A DNA stretch of 64,000 nucleotides from Pseudomonas sp. BSw22131 (GCF_026810445.1 NZ_CP113949.1:4030001-4094000), one strand, 5' to 3'; shown: positions 37,131-48,688, numbered from the stretch's first letter. The notes: a model not told the origin generated them from the letters alone. A program made the numbers and translations.

Positions 37131-37251
37131 TTTAATTCCTGTTGATAAGGGCGAAGAATACGCCCATCTGCCACATCCCAGTCGACGTGGGTTTCGTTCA
37201 TATGAAGAAAAGCCTGCGGGACTATGACTGGTCTCCCGCATGGCTTTCTGG

Positions 37252-37941
37252 TCATCCGGCGATGTCGCGAAGTGCGACTTCACTCAAGATGCGTTCCAAC
37301 ACCTGCTCGATAGATAATTCAGTGGAATCCAGCTGTATAGCGTCATGCGCTGGCTTGAGCGGGGCTACCGCTCGCTGGGTGTCACGTTCGTCACGTGCAC
37401 ATATCTCACTTAGCAGACTCGACAGACTAACATCATCACCTTTGGCCTTCAACTGCAAGTAACGACGTCGGGCTCGCTCCTCGGCGCTGGCGGTCAGAAA
37501 CACCTTCAGCGGCGCGGCAGGAAATACCACTGTGCCCATGTCGCGCCCATCGGCGATAAGGCCTGGAAACTCTTGGAAAGCCCGCTGACGCTGAAGCAAT
37601 GCTTCGCGCACCGCAGGCAACGACGCCACCTGCGAAGCACCGCTTCCGACCTGCTCATTGCGGATGGCGAGCGTGACATCCTCGCCCTCTAGAATGATGC
37701 GCTGCCCGTGATCGTCGGTAGCCGCTTCGAACTGCACGTCCAGATGAGCGGCCAACAGTTTCAGCGCCTCTTCGTTAGTCAGATCAACTCCATGGTTGCG
37801 CGCCGCGAATGCCAGTAAACGATAGAGCGCACCGGAATCAAGCAGACACCACCCCAGACGCTTGGCCAGCATACCGGCCACTGTGCCCTTCCCTGAACCG
37901 CTTGGTCCGTCGATCGTAATGACCGGAGCTTGAGCTTTCAC
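37252..37941 (-). CDS. cmk: Cytidylate kinase
   Basis: A 229-residue kinase that phosphorylates CMP/dCMP. P-loop [18 protein letters not shown], substrate site [11 protein letters not shown] and the lid region [21 protein letters not shown] start 37941 lies in a GTGA overlap with the tyrA/aroA stop and follows GAGGGG; the longer frame is rejected. The usual position between aroA and rpsA. Confidence 0.95.
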   Translation of the reverse strand: MKAQAPVITIDGPSGSGKGTVAGMLAKRLGWCLLDSGALYRLLAFAARNHGVDLTNEEALKLLAAHLDVQFEAATDDHGQRIILEGEDVTLAIRNEQVGSGASQVASLPAVREALLQRQRAFQEFPGLIADGRDMGTVVFPAAPLKVFLTASAEERARRRYLQLKAKGDDVSLSSLLSEICARDERDTQRAVAPLKPAHDAIQLDSTELSIEQVLERILSEVALRDIAG

Positions 37942-39542
37942 GATTGCCCCTCTTGCGCTACACGAATACCCACCTGAGCACAAAGCGCCAGGAAATGGGG
38001 GAATGAAGTTGCGAGACCGGCACAGTCGCTGATACGGATAGGTGCCGTTGCTCGCAACGATGCAATGCTTAATGCCATGGCGACGCGGTGATCACCATGC
38101 GCGTGGACTTCACCGCCACCGAGCGTGCCGCCCTCAATAATGACGCCGTCCACTGTAGACTCGATTTTCACACCCAGTACCGCAAGCGCATCGCAGATCG
38201 CCTGAATGCGCAAGGACTGCCTGACCTGCGCTGCTTGGGCGCCATGCAATACCGTACGTCCCTGAGCACTGGCCGCTGCAACGAACAGCACCGGAAATTC
38301 ATCCATCGCACGGGGCACGAGCGCCTCGGGAATCTCGATACCACTCAACGGCGCATACCTTACGCGCAAGTCAGCTACCGGCTGCTCACCGACTTCTCGC
38401 TGATTTTCGAGCGTGATGTCAGCACCCATCAGACGCAGGAAGTCGATCACACCAACCAGCGCAGCATCCAGCAACACCTGCTCCAGGCGCAACACCGAGC
38501 CGACGCTGATGCAGGCACCCACCAGGTAAGCCACCACGCAGGCGATGTCGTCACTGACATGAATCCGGCCGTTGACCTCACCACCGGCACGCGTCAGCAG
38601 CACAGAGGTATCAGCCGTTGATTTCCAGGTGCCGGCACGACGCGCGAGGATTTCACCGAAATGTTCGCGAGCTGTACGTGCGCGAGTAAAGACCCCCATC
38701 AGTTGTTGGCCGTCGCCTGCATCAACAGCGTCGCGCAGTGCATCCAGGTCAGTGCGAAAAGTGTCCAGGGTGCGCAATACCGCCTCGCGATTGGCGAGAA
38801 AGATATCGTGCCACATCACTGGATCGCTGCCTGCAATACGGGTGAAATCACGAAAACCGCCCGCCGCATAGCGGAAAATTTCCAGGTTTTCATTACGTTT
38901 GGCCAACGAGTCCACCAGTCCGAAGGCCAGCAAGTGCGGCAGGTGGCTGGTTGCGGCCAGCACCTCGTCGTGGCGTTCGACTTGCATGTGCTCGACGTCA
39001 GCGCCCAACACAGTCCAGAGGCGGTCAACCACGGCCAGCGCGGCTGGATCAGTGTCGGCAAGCGGCGTAAGAATTACCTTGTGGCGACGAAACAACTGCG
39101 CGTTGGAAGCCTCCACCCCGCTTTGCTCGGAACCGGCAATCGGATGCCCCGGCACGAAACGTGGCGGCATCGCCCCAAAGGCTTCACGCGCGGCACGCAC
39201 CACATTGCCTTTGGCGCTACCGACATCAGTCAGCACCGCATCGCCCAGATCCAGCGTGGCAAGCACTGCCAACAGTTTTTCCATCGCGAGGATAGGCACT
39301 GCCAGTTGAATCACATCGGCGCCGACACATGCTGCGGCGAGGGTGTCTTCACAGCGATCGACCACGCCCAACTCGACTGCAAGCTTGCGCGACTCAGGAT
39401 CAAGATCGACGCCCACCACCTCACGGCACAGGCCACTTTCGCGCAGGCCCTTGGCGAAAGAGCCGCCAATCAAACCCAGGCCAACGACCACCAGGCGACC
39501 CACCAAAGGCGGTCGCATTTGCGCAGAATTAACATCAATCAC
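37938..39542 (-). CDS. tyrA: Prephenate dehydrogenase fused to a domain-deleted EPSP synthase
   Basis: A 534-residue fusion where about 745 is normal in pseudomonads. Residues 1-302 are an intact prephenate dehydrogenase ([16 protein letters not shown], catalytic His in [11 protein letters not shown]). Residues 315-534 are EPSP synthase sequence, but after the first strand ([10 protein letters not shown], about 320-329) it jumps to the part corresponding to E. coli AroA about residue 240 ([15 protein letters not shown]). About 210 residues are missing, including the GDKSISHR and LGNSGT regions. In the remaining domain the KESDR motif reads RQSLR (Glu and Asp lost), though DEFP (D414) and GDHR (R486) remain. 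No stop or frameshift occurs. TyrA activity is expected, AroA activity is not. GTG start overlaps hisC (GTGA); ATG at codon 9 is an alternative. Confidence 0.92.
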   Translation of the reverse strand: MIDVNSAQMRPPLVGRLVVVGLGLIGGSFAKGLRESGLCREVVGVDLDPESRKLAVELGVVDRCEDTLAAACVGADVIQLAVPILAMEKLLAVLATLDLGDAVLTDVGSAKGNVVRAAREAFGAMPPRFVPGHPIAGSEQSGVEASNAQLFRRHKVILTPLADTDPAALAVVDRLWTVLGADVEHMQVERHDEVLAATSHLPHLLAFGLVDSLAKRNENLEIFRYAAGGFRDFTRIAGSDPVMWHDIFLANREAVLRTLDTFRTDLDALRDAVDAGDGQQLMGVFTRARTAREHFGEILARRAGTWKSTADTSVLLTRAGGEVNGRIHVSDDIACVVAYLVGACISVGSVLRLEQVLLDAALVGVIDFLRLMGADITLENQREVGEQPVADLRVRYAPLSGIEIPEALVPRAMDEFPVLFVAAASAQGRTVLHGAQAAQVRQSLRIQAICDALAVLGVKIESTVDGVIIEGGTLGGGEVHAHGDHRVAMALSIASLRATAPIRISDCAGLATSFPHFLALCAQVGIRVAQEGQS

Positions 39543-40648
39543 GCGCCCAGAACCTTGCTCAGTGCTTGAAGGAAAAGGCTGTTTTCAGAAGGCAGGCCGA
39601 TGCTCACGCGCAGGTGGTTCGGCATACCGTAACCACCGATCGGCCGAACGATGACGCCTTCGCGAAGCAACCCGTCGTAAACGGACGCAGCTTCACGGCC
39701 GAGATCTACCGCCAGGAAATTGGCTTTGGAAGGCACCCAGCTCAAACCCAACGACTGCAGACCGTCTTGCAATTGCTGCATACCGGCTTCATTCAGGTGG
39801 CGGCTTTCGGAGACATAATCGACGTCATCGAGCGCGGCCGTTGCCGCTGCCAACGCGAAGCTGTTGACGTTGAACGGCTGACGCACGCGATTGAGCACGT
39901 CCGCAACGACCGGCGACGATAACCCGTAACCCACACGCAGTGAGGCGAGGCCATAGGCTTTGGAAAACGTTCGGGAAACCAGAAGATTGGGATACTCAGC
40001 CAGAAAATTAAGGCCGTCAGGCAAGTCCGCACCTTCGGCGTACTCGATGTAAGCCTCGTCCAGCACCACCAACACGTCTTTGGGCACATCGGTCAGAAAA
40101 TCCTCCAACGCCTGAGGACCAAACCAGGTGCCCGTCGGATTGTTCGGATTAGCGATGAAGACCACGCGGGTATTTTGGTCGATGCCCGCAAGCATGGCAG
40201 GCAAGTCGTGCCCCCATTCCCTGGCGGGCGCAACGCGGGCATCGGCACCTAATGCCTGCGTGACAATCGGGTAGATCGCAAACGCGTGTTCGCTGAACAC
40301 CGCATTCAAGCCGGGGGCCAGATAGGCACGTGCGACAATCTCCAGGATATCGTTTGACCCGTTGCCCAGCGTGACCTGATTGACCTCGACACCACAACGC
40401 TCGGCAAGACGCATTTTCAAATCAAAGCCGTTGCCATCGGGATACCGTGTCAGCCCGGCCAACGCTGCGCTGATTGCCGCCAACGCCCTGGGACTGGCGC
40501 CGAGCGGGTTTTCATTGCTGGCCAGTTTGATGATATGCGCTGGATCAAGGCCCAACTCGCGCGCCAGTTCGTCCACCGGTTTTCCGGGAACGTAAGGCGA
40601 TAGTTTTTGCACGCCGGGCCGGGCCAGCGCGAGGAAGTCGCCACTCAT
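39539..40648 (-). CDS. hisC: Histidinol-phosphate/aromatic aminotransferase
   Basis: A 369-residue PLP-dependent class-I aminotransferase. Features are IIKLASNENPLGASP, FIANPNNPTGTW, LDEAYIEY and the PLP lysine in SRTFSKAYGLASLRVGYG. In the pseudomonad supraoperon this copy (hisC2/hisHb) acts with histidinol phosphate and aromatic keto acids. ATG 40648 preceded by GAGGTAAG. Its stop overlaps the tyrA start. Confidence 0.93.
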   Translation of the reverse strand: MSGDFLALARPGVQKLSPYVPGKPVDELARELGLDPAHIIKLASNENPLGASPRALAAISAALAGLTRYPDGNGFDLKMRLAERCGVEVNQVTLGNGSNDILEIVARAYLAPGLNAVFSEHAFAIYPIVTQALGADARVAPAREWGHDLPAMLAGIDQNTRVVFIANPNNPTGTWFGPQALEDFLTDVPKDVLVVLDEAYIEYAEGADLPDGLNFLAEYPNLLVSRTFSKAYGLASLRVGYGLSSPVVADVLNRVRQPFNVNSFALAAATAALDDVDYVSESRHLNEAGMQQLQDGLQSLGLSWVPSKANFLAVDLGREAASVYDGLLREGVIVRPIGGYGMPNHLRVSIGLPSENSLFLQALSKVLGA

Positions 40649-40663
40649 CACTTGCTTACCTCG

Positions 40664-41758
40664 TCAGAGAACAGCTTTCGGGTAGGAGCCCAGCACTTTG
40701 AGTGCTACTGCTTCCTGACTGATCCGCTCCAGCACCGCCTTGATCAATGGGTCGCGGTGGTGGCCGACGAAATCGATAAAGAACACGTAGGTCCATTTAC
40801 CGCTGCGCGAAGGCCGGGTCTCGATACGGGTCAGGTCGATTCCGTTCTCATGGAAAGGCACAAGCAACTCATGCAGAGCGCCCGGCTTGTTGCTCATCGA
40901 AACGATGATCGAGGTTTTATCGTCGCCAGTCGGCGGGACTTCCTGGCTGCCAATTATCAGGAAGCGCGTGGAGTTGTCCGGCCGGTCCTCGATCTTCTCG
41001 GCAATGCGGGTCAGGCCGTACAGACCTGCAGCCATGTCGCCGGCAATGGCGGCAGAGTTCCACTCACCCTTGACGCGTTTGGCAGCTTCGGCATTGCTGG
41101 CAACAGCGACGCGCTCCACGTTCGGATAATGTGCGTCGAGCCACTTGCGGCATTGCGCCAGTGACTGAGCGTGGGAATAGATTCGGCTGATGCTGTCAGT
41201 CTTTGTATTTTCACCCACCAGCAAATGGTGGTGAATACGCAACTCGACTTCGCCACAGATGACCATATCGTGTTCAAGAAAACTGTCGAGGGTATGGTTG
41301 ACTGCACCTTCGGTTGAGTTTTCCACAGGGACGACGCCGAAGTTGACCGCACCAGCGGCCACTTCACGGAAGACCTCGTCGATGGCGGCCATCGGCAAAC
41401 TGATCACAGCGTGACCGAAATGCTTCATCGCTGCGGCCTGGGTAAACGTACCTTCAGGGCCGAGGTAAGCCACTTTCAGCGGCTGCTCAAGCGCCAGGCA
41501 CGACGACATGATTTCGCGAAACAGACGCGCCATGTCTTCGTTGCTCAATGGACCGCGGTTGCGTTCCATCACGCGCTTGAGCACCTGCGCTTCACGCTCT
41601 GGACGATAGAACACCGGCACTTCGCCTTCGGCAAGGGTCGACATCTTTACCCTTGCCACTTCCTGCGCGCAGCGCGCACGTTCGCTGATCAGTTCCAGGA
41701 CTTTCTCGTCGAGGCTGTCGATACGCAGGCGCAGTGCCTTGAGTTCTTGTTCAGACAT
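40664..41758 (-). CDS. pheA: Chorismate mutase-prephenate dehydratase (P-protein)
   Basis: A 364-residue bifunctional enzyme of phenylalanine synthesis. Chorismate mutase at 1-90 (LRLRIDSLDEKVLELISERA), prephenate dehydratase at about 93-270 (YLGPEGTFTQAA; VPVENSTEGAVNHTLD; Thr-Arg-Phe in NSTRFLIIG) and a C-terminal ACT domain (KPGALHELLVPF; TRIETRPS) for feedback by phenylalanine. Start and the serC stop overlap by one base (TAATG). Confidence 0.96.
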   Translation of the reverse strand: MSEQELKALRLRIDSLDEKVLELISERARCAQEVARVKMSTLAEGEVPVFYRPEREAQVLKRVMERNRGPLSNEDMARLFREIMSSCLALEQPLKVAYLGPEGTFTQAAAMKHFGHAVISLPMAAIDEVFREVAAGAVNFGVVPVENSTEGAVNHTLDSFLEHDMVICGEVELRIHHHLLVGENTKTDSISRIYSHAQSLAQCRKWLDAHYPNVERVAVASNAEAAKRVKGEWNSAAIAGDMAAGLYGLTRIAEKIEDRPDNSTRFLIIGSQEVPPTGDDKTSIIVSMSNKPGALHELLVPFHENGIDLTRIETRPSRSGKWTYVFFIDFVGHHRDPLIKAVLERISQEAVALKVLGSYPKAVL

Positions 41759-42843
41759 TAACCGTGCTCCTTCTCGAACTCTGCCATGTACGCAACCAGC
41801 GCGTTGACCGCAACCAGATCGATGGCGTTGTAAATAGAGGCGCGCATGCCGCCCACAGAGCGGTGACCCTTGAGGTTGAGCAGGCCGCGCTCATCAGCGC
41901 CCGCCAGGAACGGTTTGTCCAGACGGTCGTCCGCCAGACGGAACGGCACGTTCATCCACGAGCGGTCGGAAAGATTGATCGGGTTGCTGTAAAGGCCGCT
42001 GGCATCGATAAAGTCATACAGCGTGCGCTGCTTGATTTCGTTGCGCCTGGCGACTTCTTCGACGCCGCCCTGCTCTTTCAGCCACTCGAACACCAACCCG
42101 GACAAATACCAGGCCAGCGTCGGCGGCGTGTTGTACATGGAGCTGTTGTCGGCAGCGACTTTGTAGTTAAGCATCGTCGGGCACAACGAACGCGCACGAC
42201 CCAACAGGTCTTCGCGGATTATCGCAACCACGATGCCGCTTGGACCGATGTTTTTCTGCGCGCCAGCGAAGATCATGCCAAAACGCGAAACATCCACCGG
42301 CCGCGACAAGATGTCCGAAGACATGTCAGCCACCAAAGGTACATCGCCCGTCTCCGGAATCCAGTTGAATTCGAGGCCGCCGATCGTTTCGTTGGGCACG
42401 TAATGAACGTAGGAAGCGTCCTTTGACAGCTTCCACTCGTTCTGGCCAGGAATCGCGAAATAGTCGTACGGCTTTGCACTTGCGGCGACATTGATGTGAC
42501 CGTATCGCGATGCCTCTTCGATTGCCTTCTGCGACCAGATGCCAGTGTCGATGTAATCGGCAGTGCCGCCTTCCGGCAACAGGTTCAGCGGCACCTGGGC
42601 GAACTGCTGGCTGGCGCCGCCCTGCAGAAACAGCACTTTGTAGTTCGAGGGAATGGATAGAAGGTCGCGCAGGTCTTGCTCGGCCTTGTTGGCAATGGAA
42701 ACGAACTCATCACTGCGGTGGCTCATTTCCATGACCGACAGACCTTTGCCGTGCCAATCGAGGAGTTCCGCCTGGGCGCGCAGCAGAACAGCTTCAGGAA
42801 GCGCGGCAGGGCCGGCGCAGAAGTTAAAGGCTCGCTTGCTCAT
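41758..42843 (-). CDS. serC: Phosphoserine aminotransferase
   Basis: A 361-residue PLP enzyme making 3-phosphoserine (and acting in pyridoxal phosphate synthesis). Motifs are FNFCAGPAALPEAVL, LFLQGGASQQFAQVPLNLL and the PLP lysine in FAGAQKNIGPSG. ATG 42843 (MSKRAF) is used; the upstream extension crosses the gyrA-serC hairpin. It lies 72 bases after gyrA, first of the biosynthetic part of the supraoperon. Confidence 0.96.
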   Translation of the reverse strand: MSKRAFNFCAGPAALPEAVLLRAQAELLDWHGKGLSVMEMSHRSDEFVSIANKAEQDLRDLLSIPSNYKVLFLQGGASQQFAQVPLNLLPEGGTADYIDTGIWSQKAIEEASRYGHINVAASAKPYDYFAIPGQNEWKLSKDASYVHYVPNETIGGLEFNWIPETGDVPLVADMSSDILSRPVDVSRFGMIFAGAQKNIGPSGIVVAIIREDLLGRARSLCPTMLNYKVAADNSSMYNTPPTLAWYLSGLVFEWLKEQGGVEEVARRNEIKQRTLYDFIDASGLYSNPINLSDRSWMNVPFRLADDRLDKPFLAGADERGLLNLKGHRSVGGMRASIYNAIDLVAVNALVAYMAEFEKEHG

Positions 42844-42883
42844 ATCCACTCTCGTCATGCAATTCGTTGAATTCTTTACCAGC

Positions 42884-42907
42884 AGAGGGGCTGTTGGCAG
42901 CCCCTCT
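42884..42907 (-). terminator. Stem-loop between gyrA and serC
   Basis: AGAGGGGCTG (42884-42893) and CAGCCCCTCT (42898-42907) form a perfect ten-base stem with a four-base loop, eight bases after the gyrA stop. On the minus strand no T-run follows, so it may attenuate or protect the transcript rather than stop it fully. Confidence 0.6.
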
Positions 42908-42915
42908 TTCACACG

Positions 42916-45720
42916 TCAGTCCCTGGGCTCATCTTCGCCTGAGACTGAGTCAGCTTGCATATCCGCGCCGGACTCGTCAGCGTCGCCGCCCTCGAGGACT
43001 TCGCCTTCTACGACTTCGCCGTCGATTTCCTCACCTTCAAGCTCTTCGCCTTCCACTTCCGAAGGCTCCTGAACGCGCTCGAGACCGACCAGCTTCTCGT
43101 CCTTCGCCAGCTTGATCAACGTGACACCCTGCGTGTTTCGACCCAGGCTGGATACCTCGTCAACACGGGTACGAACCAGTGTGCCCTGGTCGGAAATCAA
43201 CATGATTTCCTCGCCGTTCTGCACCTGGACCGCGCCGACCAGTCGGCCGTTACGGTCGTTGCTGACCATGGCGATTACGCCCTGACCGCCACGCTTGTAC
43301 TCAGGGAACTCGGAGATCGCGGTGCGCTTACCGAAGCCGCGTTCGGACGCCGTGAGGATTTCACTGCCTTCTTCAGGGATCAGCATGGAGATCAGTTTCT
43401 GACCTTCCTGCAGACGCATCCCGCGTACACCGCGGGCCGTACGGCCCATGGCGCGAACGTCGGATTCCTTGAAGCGAGTCACTTTGCCGCCGTCGGAGAA
43501 CAACATGATTTCCTGTTCGCCGTCAGTAATGGCGGCCGAAATCAGAATGTCGCCTTCGTCCAGCTCCAGCGCGATCAAACCGACGCTGCGCTGACGGCTG
43601 AACGCCACCAGCGGCGTCTTCTTGACCGTACCGTTGGCCGTGGACATGAAGATGAACGGAGCCTTCTTCTTGTCTGCAGCCTTGATGCGCGCCTTGCGAT
43701 CTTCTTCGGTTTCGTTGTCCGCTTCGATCACATCGGCGTCGTCGACTTCGCCTTCAACAGCGTCGCCTTCTTCCTCGTCAGCCCGCTTGCGCATGGCCTC
43801 AAGGTCCACCGGCAGCATGGTGGTGATGTATTCGCCTTCGCTCAGTGGCAACAGGTTGACCAGCGGACGACCACGGGCAGCGCGGGAGGCTTCCGGAATC
43901 TCGTAGGTCTTGAGCCAGTAGACCTTGCCCTTGCTTGAAAACATAAGCAGCGTGGTGTGGCTGTTGGCAACCAGCAGGTGAGCGATGTAGTCCTCATCCT
44001 TGATGCCGGTGGCCGATTTACCTTTACCGCCACGACGCTGTGCCTGATAGACCGCCAAAGGCTGAGTCTTGGCATAGCCGCTGTGGGAAATGGTAACGAC
44101 GCGCTCTTCTTCGGTGATCAGGTCGCCGAGGGTCAGGTCCAGGCGCGCATCGAGAATCTCGGTGCGGCGCACATCGCCGTATTCGGCACGGATCAGTTCC
44201 AGCTCTTCGCGGATGATTTCCATCAAACGCACGGCACTGTTGAGGATGCGCAGCAACTCGCCGATCTGGATCAGGATTTCCTGATACTCGGTGAGCAGCT
44301 TTTCGTGTTCCAGGCCCGTCAAACGGTGCAGGCGCAACTCCAGGATCGCCTGCGCCTGTTCTGGCGACAGGAAATACTTGCCGTCACGCAGGCCGTACTG
44401 TGGATCAAGGTTGTCCGGACGGGATGATTCAGCGCCAGCGCGCTCAACCATGTCCATCACGGCACTCGATTCCCACCCTGTGGTGATCAGGCCTTCTTTG
44501 GCTTCTGCCGGCGTCGGCGAGGCTTTGATCAGGGCGATGACCGGGTCGATGTTCGACAGCGCAACCGCTTGACCTTCAAGAATGTGGCCGCGCTCGCGTG
44601 CCTTGCGCAGCTCGAATACGGTGCGGCGGGTGACGACTTCACGACGGTGACGAATGAAAGCTTCCAGCAGATCCTTGAGGTTCAGGATGCGCGGACGGCC
44701 ATCGATCAGGGCAACGATGTTGATCCCGAACACGCTTTGCAGCTGGGTCTGGGCGTAGAGATTGTTGAGCACCACTTCCGGCACTTCGCCACGGCGCAGC
44801 TCGATCACGACGCGCATACCGTCTTTGTCGGATTCGTCACGCAGCTCGGTAATGCCTTCGAGCTTCTTATCTTTAACCAGCTCGGCGATCTTCTCGATCA
44901 GACGGGCCTTGTTGAGCTGGTACGGCAGTTCGCTGATAACGATCTGCTGGCGGCCACCGACCTTGTCGATGTCTTCGACAAAGGAGCGCGCGCGCATGTA
45001 AATGCGGCCACGACCGGTGCGGTAGGCTTCGACGATACCAGCGCGACCATTGATGATCGCGGCGGTAGGGAAATCGGGGCCAGGGATGTACTGCATCAAC
45101 TCATCAATGGTCAACTCGGGGTTGTCGATGAGTGCCAGGCAGCCGTCAATGACTTCGCCCAGGTTGTGCGGCGGTATGTTGGTGGCCATGCCGACCGCGA
45201 TACCGCTGGAACCGTTGACCAGCAACGTCGGGATGCGCGTCGGCATCACAGCCGGGATCATCTCGGTGCCATCGTAGTTCGGCACCCAGTCCACGGTTTC
45301 CTTGTGAAGGTCAGCCAGCAGCTCGTGGGCCAGCTTGGTCATACGCACTTCGGTGTATCGCATCGCCGCGGCGTTGTCGCCATCGACCGAACCGAAATTG
45401 CCCTGGCCGTCTACCAGCAGGTAACGCATCGAGAACGGTTGTGCCATACGAACGATGGTGTCGTAGACAGCCGTGTCGCCGTGGGGGTGATACTTACCGA
45501 TTACGTCACCGACCACACGAGCGGATTTCTTGTACGGCTTGTTCCAGTCGTTGTTCAGCTCGCTCATCGCGAACAGTACACGCCGGTGCACGGGCTTCAA
45601 GCCATCGCGCGCATCCGGCAGAGCTCGTCCGACGATGACGCTCATCGCGTAGTCAAGGTAGGACTGCTTGAGCTCGTCTTCGATATTGACCGGGAGGATT
45701 TCTTTGGCCAGTTCGCCCAT
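42916..45720 (-). CDS. gyrA: DNA gyrase subunit A
   Basis: A 934-residue type II topoisomerase subunit. The quinolone region is wild-type ([16 protein letters not shown]: Thr83 and Asp87 in P. aeruginosa numbering). The DNA-cleaving tyrosine is in [11 protein letters not shown]. The C-terminal beta-pinwheel has repeated motifs and the GyrA box [12 protein letters not shown]. Two acidic inserts typical of Pseudomonas are present: one about residue 650 ([14 protein letters not shown]) and a Glu/Asp-rich tail. ATG 45720 chosen; it reads into serC. Confidence 0.97.
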   Translation of the reverse strand: MGELAKEILPVNIEDELKQSYLDYAMSVIVGRALPDARDGLKPVHRRVLFAMSELNNDWNKPYKKSARVVGDVIGKYHPHGDTAVYDTIVRMAQPFSMRYLLVDGQGNFGSVDGDNAAAMRYTEVRMTKLAHELLADLHKETVDWVPNYDGTEMIPAVMPTRIPTLLVNGSSGIAVGMATNIPPHNLGEVIDGCLALIDNPELTIDELMQYIPGPDFPTAAIINGRAGIVEAYRTGRGRIYMRARSFVEDIDKVGGRQQIVISELPYQLNKARLIEKIAELVKDKKLEGITELRDESDKDGMRVVIELRRGEVPEVVLNNLYAQTQLQSVFGINIVALIDGRPRILNLKDLLEAFIRHRREVVTRRTVFELRKARERGHILEGQAVALSNIDPVIALIKASPTPAEAKEGLITTGWESSAVMDMVERAGAESSRPDNLDPQYGLRDGKYFLSPEQAQAILELRLHRLTGLEHEKLLTEYQEILIQIGELLRILNSAVRLMEIIREELELIRAEYGDVRRTEILDARLDLTLGDLITEEERVVTISHSGYAKTQPLAVYQAQRRGGKGKSATGIKDEDYIAHLLVANSHTTLLMFSSKGKVYWLKTYEIPEASRAARGRPLVNLLPLSEGEYITTMLPVDLEAMRKRADEEEGDAVEGEVDDADVIEADNETEEDRKARIKAADKKKAPFIFMSTANGTVKKTPLVAFSRQRSVGLIALELDEGDILISAAITDGEQEIMLFSDGGKVTRFKESDVRAMGRTARGVRGMRLQEGQKLISMLIPEEGSEILTASERGFGKRTAISEFPEYKRGGQGVIAMVSNDRNGRLVGAVQVQNGEEIMLISDQGTLVRTRVDEVSSLGRNTQGVTLIKLAKDEKLVGLERVQEPSEVEGEELEGEEIDGEVVEGEVLEGGDADESGADMQADSVSGEDEPRD

Positions 45721-45850
45721 GAAGCCTGATTCCTTTTTCTGGTGAAACTTCGTCACATCCATGCGGGACGAACGAAGCTCGCCGCTGCCGGCTTTTGCCT
45801 GACAGCGACTTACGACAAATCAGCGAGTTATGCCATGGATTTGCGCAGTA

Positions 45851-45874
45851 AAGAGGGCTGTATTTAGCCCTCTT
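45851..45874 (-). terminator. Terminator of mtnA, in the gyrA upstream region
   Basis: AAGAGGGCT (45851-45859) and AGCCCTCTT (45866-45874) form a perfect nine-base stem. On the minus strand it is followed by TTTAC and lies about 150 bases after the mtnA stop and 130 before gyrA. The remaining gap (45721-45850 and 45875-46023) presumably contains the gyrA promoter, not identified. Confidence 0.75.
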
Positions 45875-46023
45875 GGAAAGCGCCGGATGTTACCACAATC
45901 GCCGTCAGGCACGAAGCCTTTGAAAGCGCTGAATATGGGCCATTTCGTCAATAGACGCCTGAGAAGCGCCTACAGGGGCCGATAGCGATCGCGCGCTTAC
46001 CGACAACGATGAAACCGGCACGG

Positions 46024-47100
46024 TCAATGCAAGCGTTTTCGGCACATCAATTGGGTCATCTTGGCGGTGTCCGGACGCTCGACGATGCCCTTCTCGGTCA
46101 CGATTACATCGATGAGATCAGCGGGTGTTACGTCGAACACCGGATTAAACGCATCGACATCAGCACCAACGCGCTGGCCACCCATTTCCAGCAACTCGCG
46201 TCCGTCACGCTCCTCGATGGGAATGTCGTCCCCGCTGGCCAACGCCATGTCGATGGTGGAGCTGGGCGCGACCACCATGAAACGCACGCCATGATGCATG
46301 GCGGCGACGGCCAGTTGATAGGTGCCGATCTTGTTTGCCACGTCGCCATTGGCGGTGATGCGGTCGGCGCCAACGATGACCCAGGTAATGCCTTTGGTCT
46401 TCATCAGGTGGGCGGCAGCGGAGTCTGCGTTGAGCGTCACCGGGATGCCTTCGTTGACCAGCTCCCATGCCGTCAAACGCGAGCCTTGCAGCCACGGCCG
46501 GGTTTCGTCGGCGTAAACACGTTCGATCATGCCTTCTATATGTGCAGCACGGATCACTCCCAGTGCCGTGCCGAAGCCACCGGTGGCCAGCGCGCCCGTA
46601 TTGCAATGCGTCAATACGGTTTGCAGGTTGCCCTGGTGCTTGCGAATCAGGTCTGCGCCCAACTGGGCCATGGTGAGGTTAGCCTCGCGGTCGCTGAGAT
46701 GGATGGCGACAGCTTCGGCTTCCATGGCCGGACGCGGGTCTTGTTGATCCTTTAGCCGTTGCAGGCGTTCTCGCATGCAGTTCAGCGCCCAGAACAGGTT
46801 GACCGCCGTAGGCCGGGAGCTGGCCAACAGTTCGAAATCCTGCTCAAGCGCTGTGCGCCAGTCTGCACCCGCTGCGAAGCGGGCAGACACCGCCAGCACC
46901 ATGCCGTACGCGGCGCTGATCCCGATGGCCGGGGCGCCGCGCACTACCATCGAGCGGATGGCTTCTGCAACGCCTTCGGCCGTGGTGTACGCCAACCAGG
47001 TTTCTTCGAAGGGCAGAACCCGCTGATCCAGCAGATACAAGGTGCCGTCCCGCCAATCGATGGCCTTCACCTTCTCCGCAGCCAATAGTCGATCGCGCAT
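46024..47100 (-). CDS. mtnA: S-methyl-5-thioribose-1-phosphate isomerase
   Basis: A 358-residue enzyme of methionine salvage that turns MTR-1-phosphate into MTRu-1-phosphate. The eIF2B-like motifs are [14 protein letters not shown], the catalytic Cys in [13 protein letters not shown] and the Asp in [20 protein letters not shown] 47100 (MRDRLL) matches the family; the longer frame is rejected. Divergent from the MTA deaminase gene across a 187-base promoter gap. Confidence 0.95.
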   Translation of the reverse strand: MRDRLLAAEKVKAIDWRDGTLYLLDQRVLPFEETWLAYTTAEGVAEAIRSMVVRGAPAIGISAAYGMVLAVSARFAAGADWRTALEQDFELLASSRPTAVNLFWALNCMRERLQRLKDQQDPRPAMEAEAVAIHLSDREANLTMAQLGADLIRKHQGNLQTVLTHCNTGALATGGFGTALGVIRAAHIEGMIERVYADETRPWLQGSRLTAWELVNEGIPVTLNADSAAAHLMKTKGITWVIVGADRITANGDVANKIGTYQLAVAAMHHGVRFMVVAPSSTIDMALASGDDIPIEERDGRELLEMGGQRVGADVDAFNPVFDVTPADLIDVIVTEKGIVERPDTAKMTQLMCRKRLH

Positions 47101-47287
47101 TGCACACCCCACATGATGATTTGAAAAACCAAACGCCAGACACCGCAACCTGCGCGCTGCTGCCAGGCAGTCAACCGTATAGGCAAATCGCCAGCAGCTA
47201 AAAAAGCGGCCGATTATAGCGAGCCGACCGCGAAGACGCTCGGGTATACTTCAGCGTCCCCGTATCAAGTCACTGGATACCCCCGCC

Positions 47288-48625
47288 ATGCCGGATCCCG
47301 CTGCCCCGCTCGACCTCTTGCTCCTGCCCGCCTGGCTGGTGCCGGTCGAACCCGCAGGCGTTGTGCTCAAGGAGCATGCGCTGGGCATCCGTAACGGCGT
47401 TATCGCGTATATCGGTCCGCGCGCAGATGCCCTGAGGCTCAACGCCACAGAGGTTCGCGAACTGCCGGGCATGCTGATCAGCCCGGGATTGATCAACGCT
47501 CACGGGCATGCGGCCATGACGCTGTTTCGCGGCCTGGCGGATGATCTGCCACTGATGAACTGGCTTGAGAACCACATCTGGCCCGCTGAAGCCAAATGGG
47601 TCGACGAGGCATTTGTCAGTGACGGCACGGATCTGGCGATCGCGGAACAGCTCAAGGGCGGCATCACCTGCTTCTCCGACATGTATTTCTTTCCAAAAAT
47701 CGCATGCGACCGCGTCCACAACAGTGGCATTCGCGCACAGATTACGGTGCCGGTGCTCGACTTCCCGATACCCGGCGCGCGTGATGCCGACGAGTCGCTG
47801 CACATCGGCGTCGAATTGTTCAACGACCTGGCTCATCACCCGCGTATCAAAATCGCCCTTGGCCCACACGCACCGTATACCGTCGGCGACGACAATCTGG
47901 AGAAAATCCGGGTCATCGCCGACGAGCTGGACGCGATGATTCACATGCATGTGCACGAGACCGCATTCGAAGTGCATCAGGCGGTCGAGCAAACCGGGGA
48001 GCGGCCGCTGGCCCGCTTGAACCGCCTGGGCCTGCTAGGTCCAAGATTCCAGGCGGTTCACATGACCCAGATCAACGATGATGACATGGCGCTGCTGGTG
48101 GAAAGCAACTCCAGCGTGATCCATTGCCCGGAATCGAACCTGAAACTCGCCAGCGGATTCTGTCCGGTCGAACGCTTGTGGCAGGCTGGCGTCAACGTGG
48201 CCATCGGCACCGATGGCGCCGCCAGCAATAATGATCTGGACTTGCTGGGCGAAACCCGCACCGCAGCATTACTGGCCAAAGCCGTGGCGGGTTCTGCCAC
48301 CGCACTGGACGCTCATCGCGCGCTGCGCATGGCAACATTGAACGGTGCGCGGGCAATGGGGATCGAAGCTGAAACGGGCTCGCTGGAGCTGGGTAAGGCC
48401 GCCGACATTGTCGCGTTCGATCTGTCGGGGCTGGCTCAACAGCCAATCTACGACCCGGTTTCACAGCTGATCTACGCCACTGGCCGCGACTGCGTGAGCC
48501 ACGTGTGGGTGGCTGGCAAGCAATTGCTGCACGACAAGCGTCTGACCCGGATGGACGAACACGCGCTGACCGAAACCGCCAAGGCCTGGGGCCGACGCAT
48601 AGCCGGTCAGCCAGAACTCAATTAG
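47288..48625 (+). CDS. mtaD: 5'-methylthioadenosine (S-adenosylhomocysteine) deaminase
   Basis: A 445-residue amidohydrolase of the TRZ/ATZ type. Zinc ligands and active site: [14 protein letters not shown] (HxH), [17 protein letters not shown] and [12 protein letters not shown]. In P. aeruginosa the equivalent gene, next to mtnA and ubiG, deaminates MTA to methylthioinosine in salvage, so the same role is inferred. First of a four-gene block with ubiG, mupP and yciK. Confidence 0.9.
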   Translation: MPDPAAPLDLLLLPAWLVPVEPAGVVLKEHALGIRNGVIAYIGPRADALRLNATEVRELPGMLISPGLINAHGHAAMTLFRGLADDLPLMNWLENHIWPAEAKWVDEAFVSDGTDLAIAEQLKGGITCFSDMYFFPKIACDRVHNSGIRAQITVPVLDFPIPGARDADESLHIGVELFNDLAHHPRIKIALGPHAPYTVGDDNLEKIRVIADELDAMIHMHVHETAFEVHQAVEQTGERPLARLNRLGLLGPRFQAVHMTQINDDDMALLVESNSSVIHCPESNLKLASGFCPVERLWQAGVNVAIGTDGAASNNDLDLLGETRTAALLAKAVAGSATALDAHRALRMATLNGARAMGIEAETGSLELGKAADIVAFDLSGLAQQPIYDPVSQLIYATGRDCVSHVWVAGKQLLHDKRLTRMDEHALTETAKAWGRRIAGQPELN

Positions 48626-48688
48626 TGCCGTTTCGGCCCAAGTGTCGAAACCGGACAATCGCCTTTCAAGATTCAAGAGGGATCACCC

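Noticed and set aside
44569..45729. Long open frame antisense to gyrA
   Set aside because: Compositional shadow of the conserved gyrA sequence; no start signal or recognisable domain.
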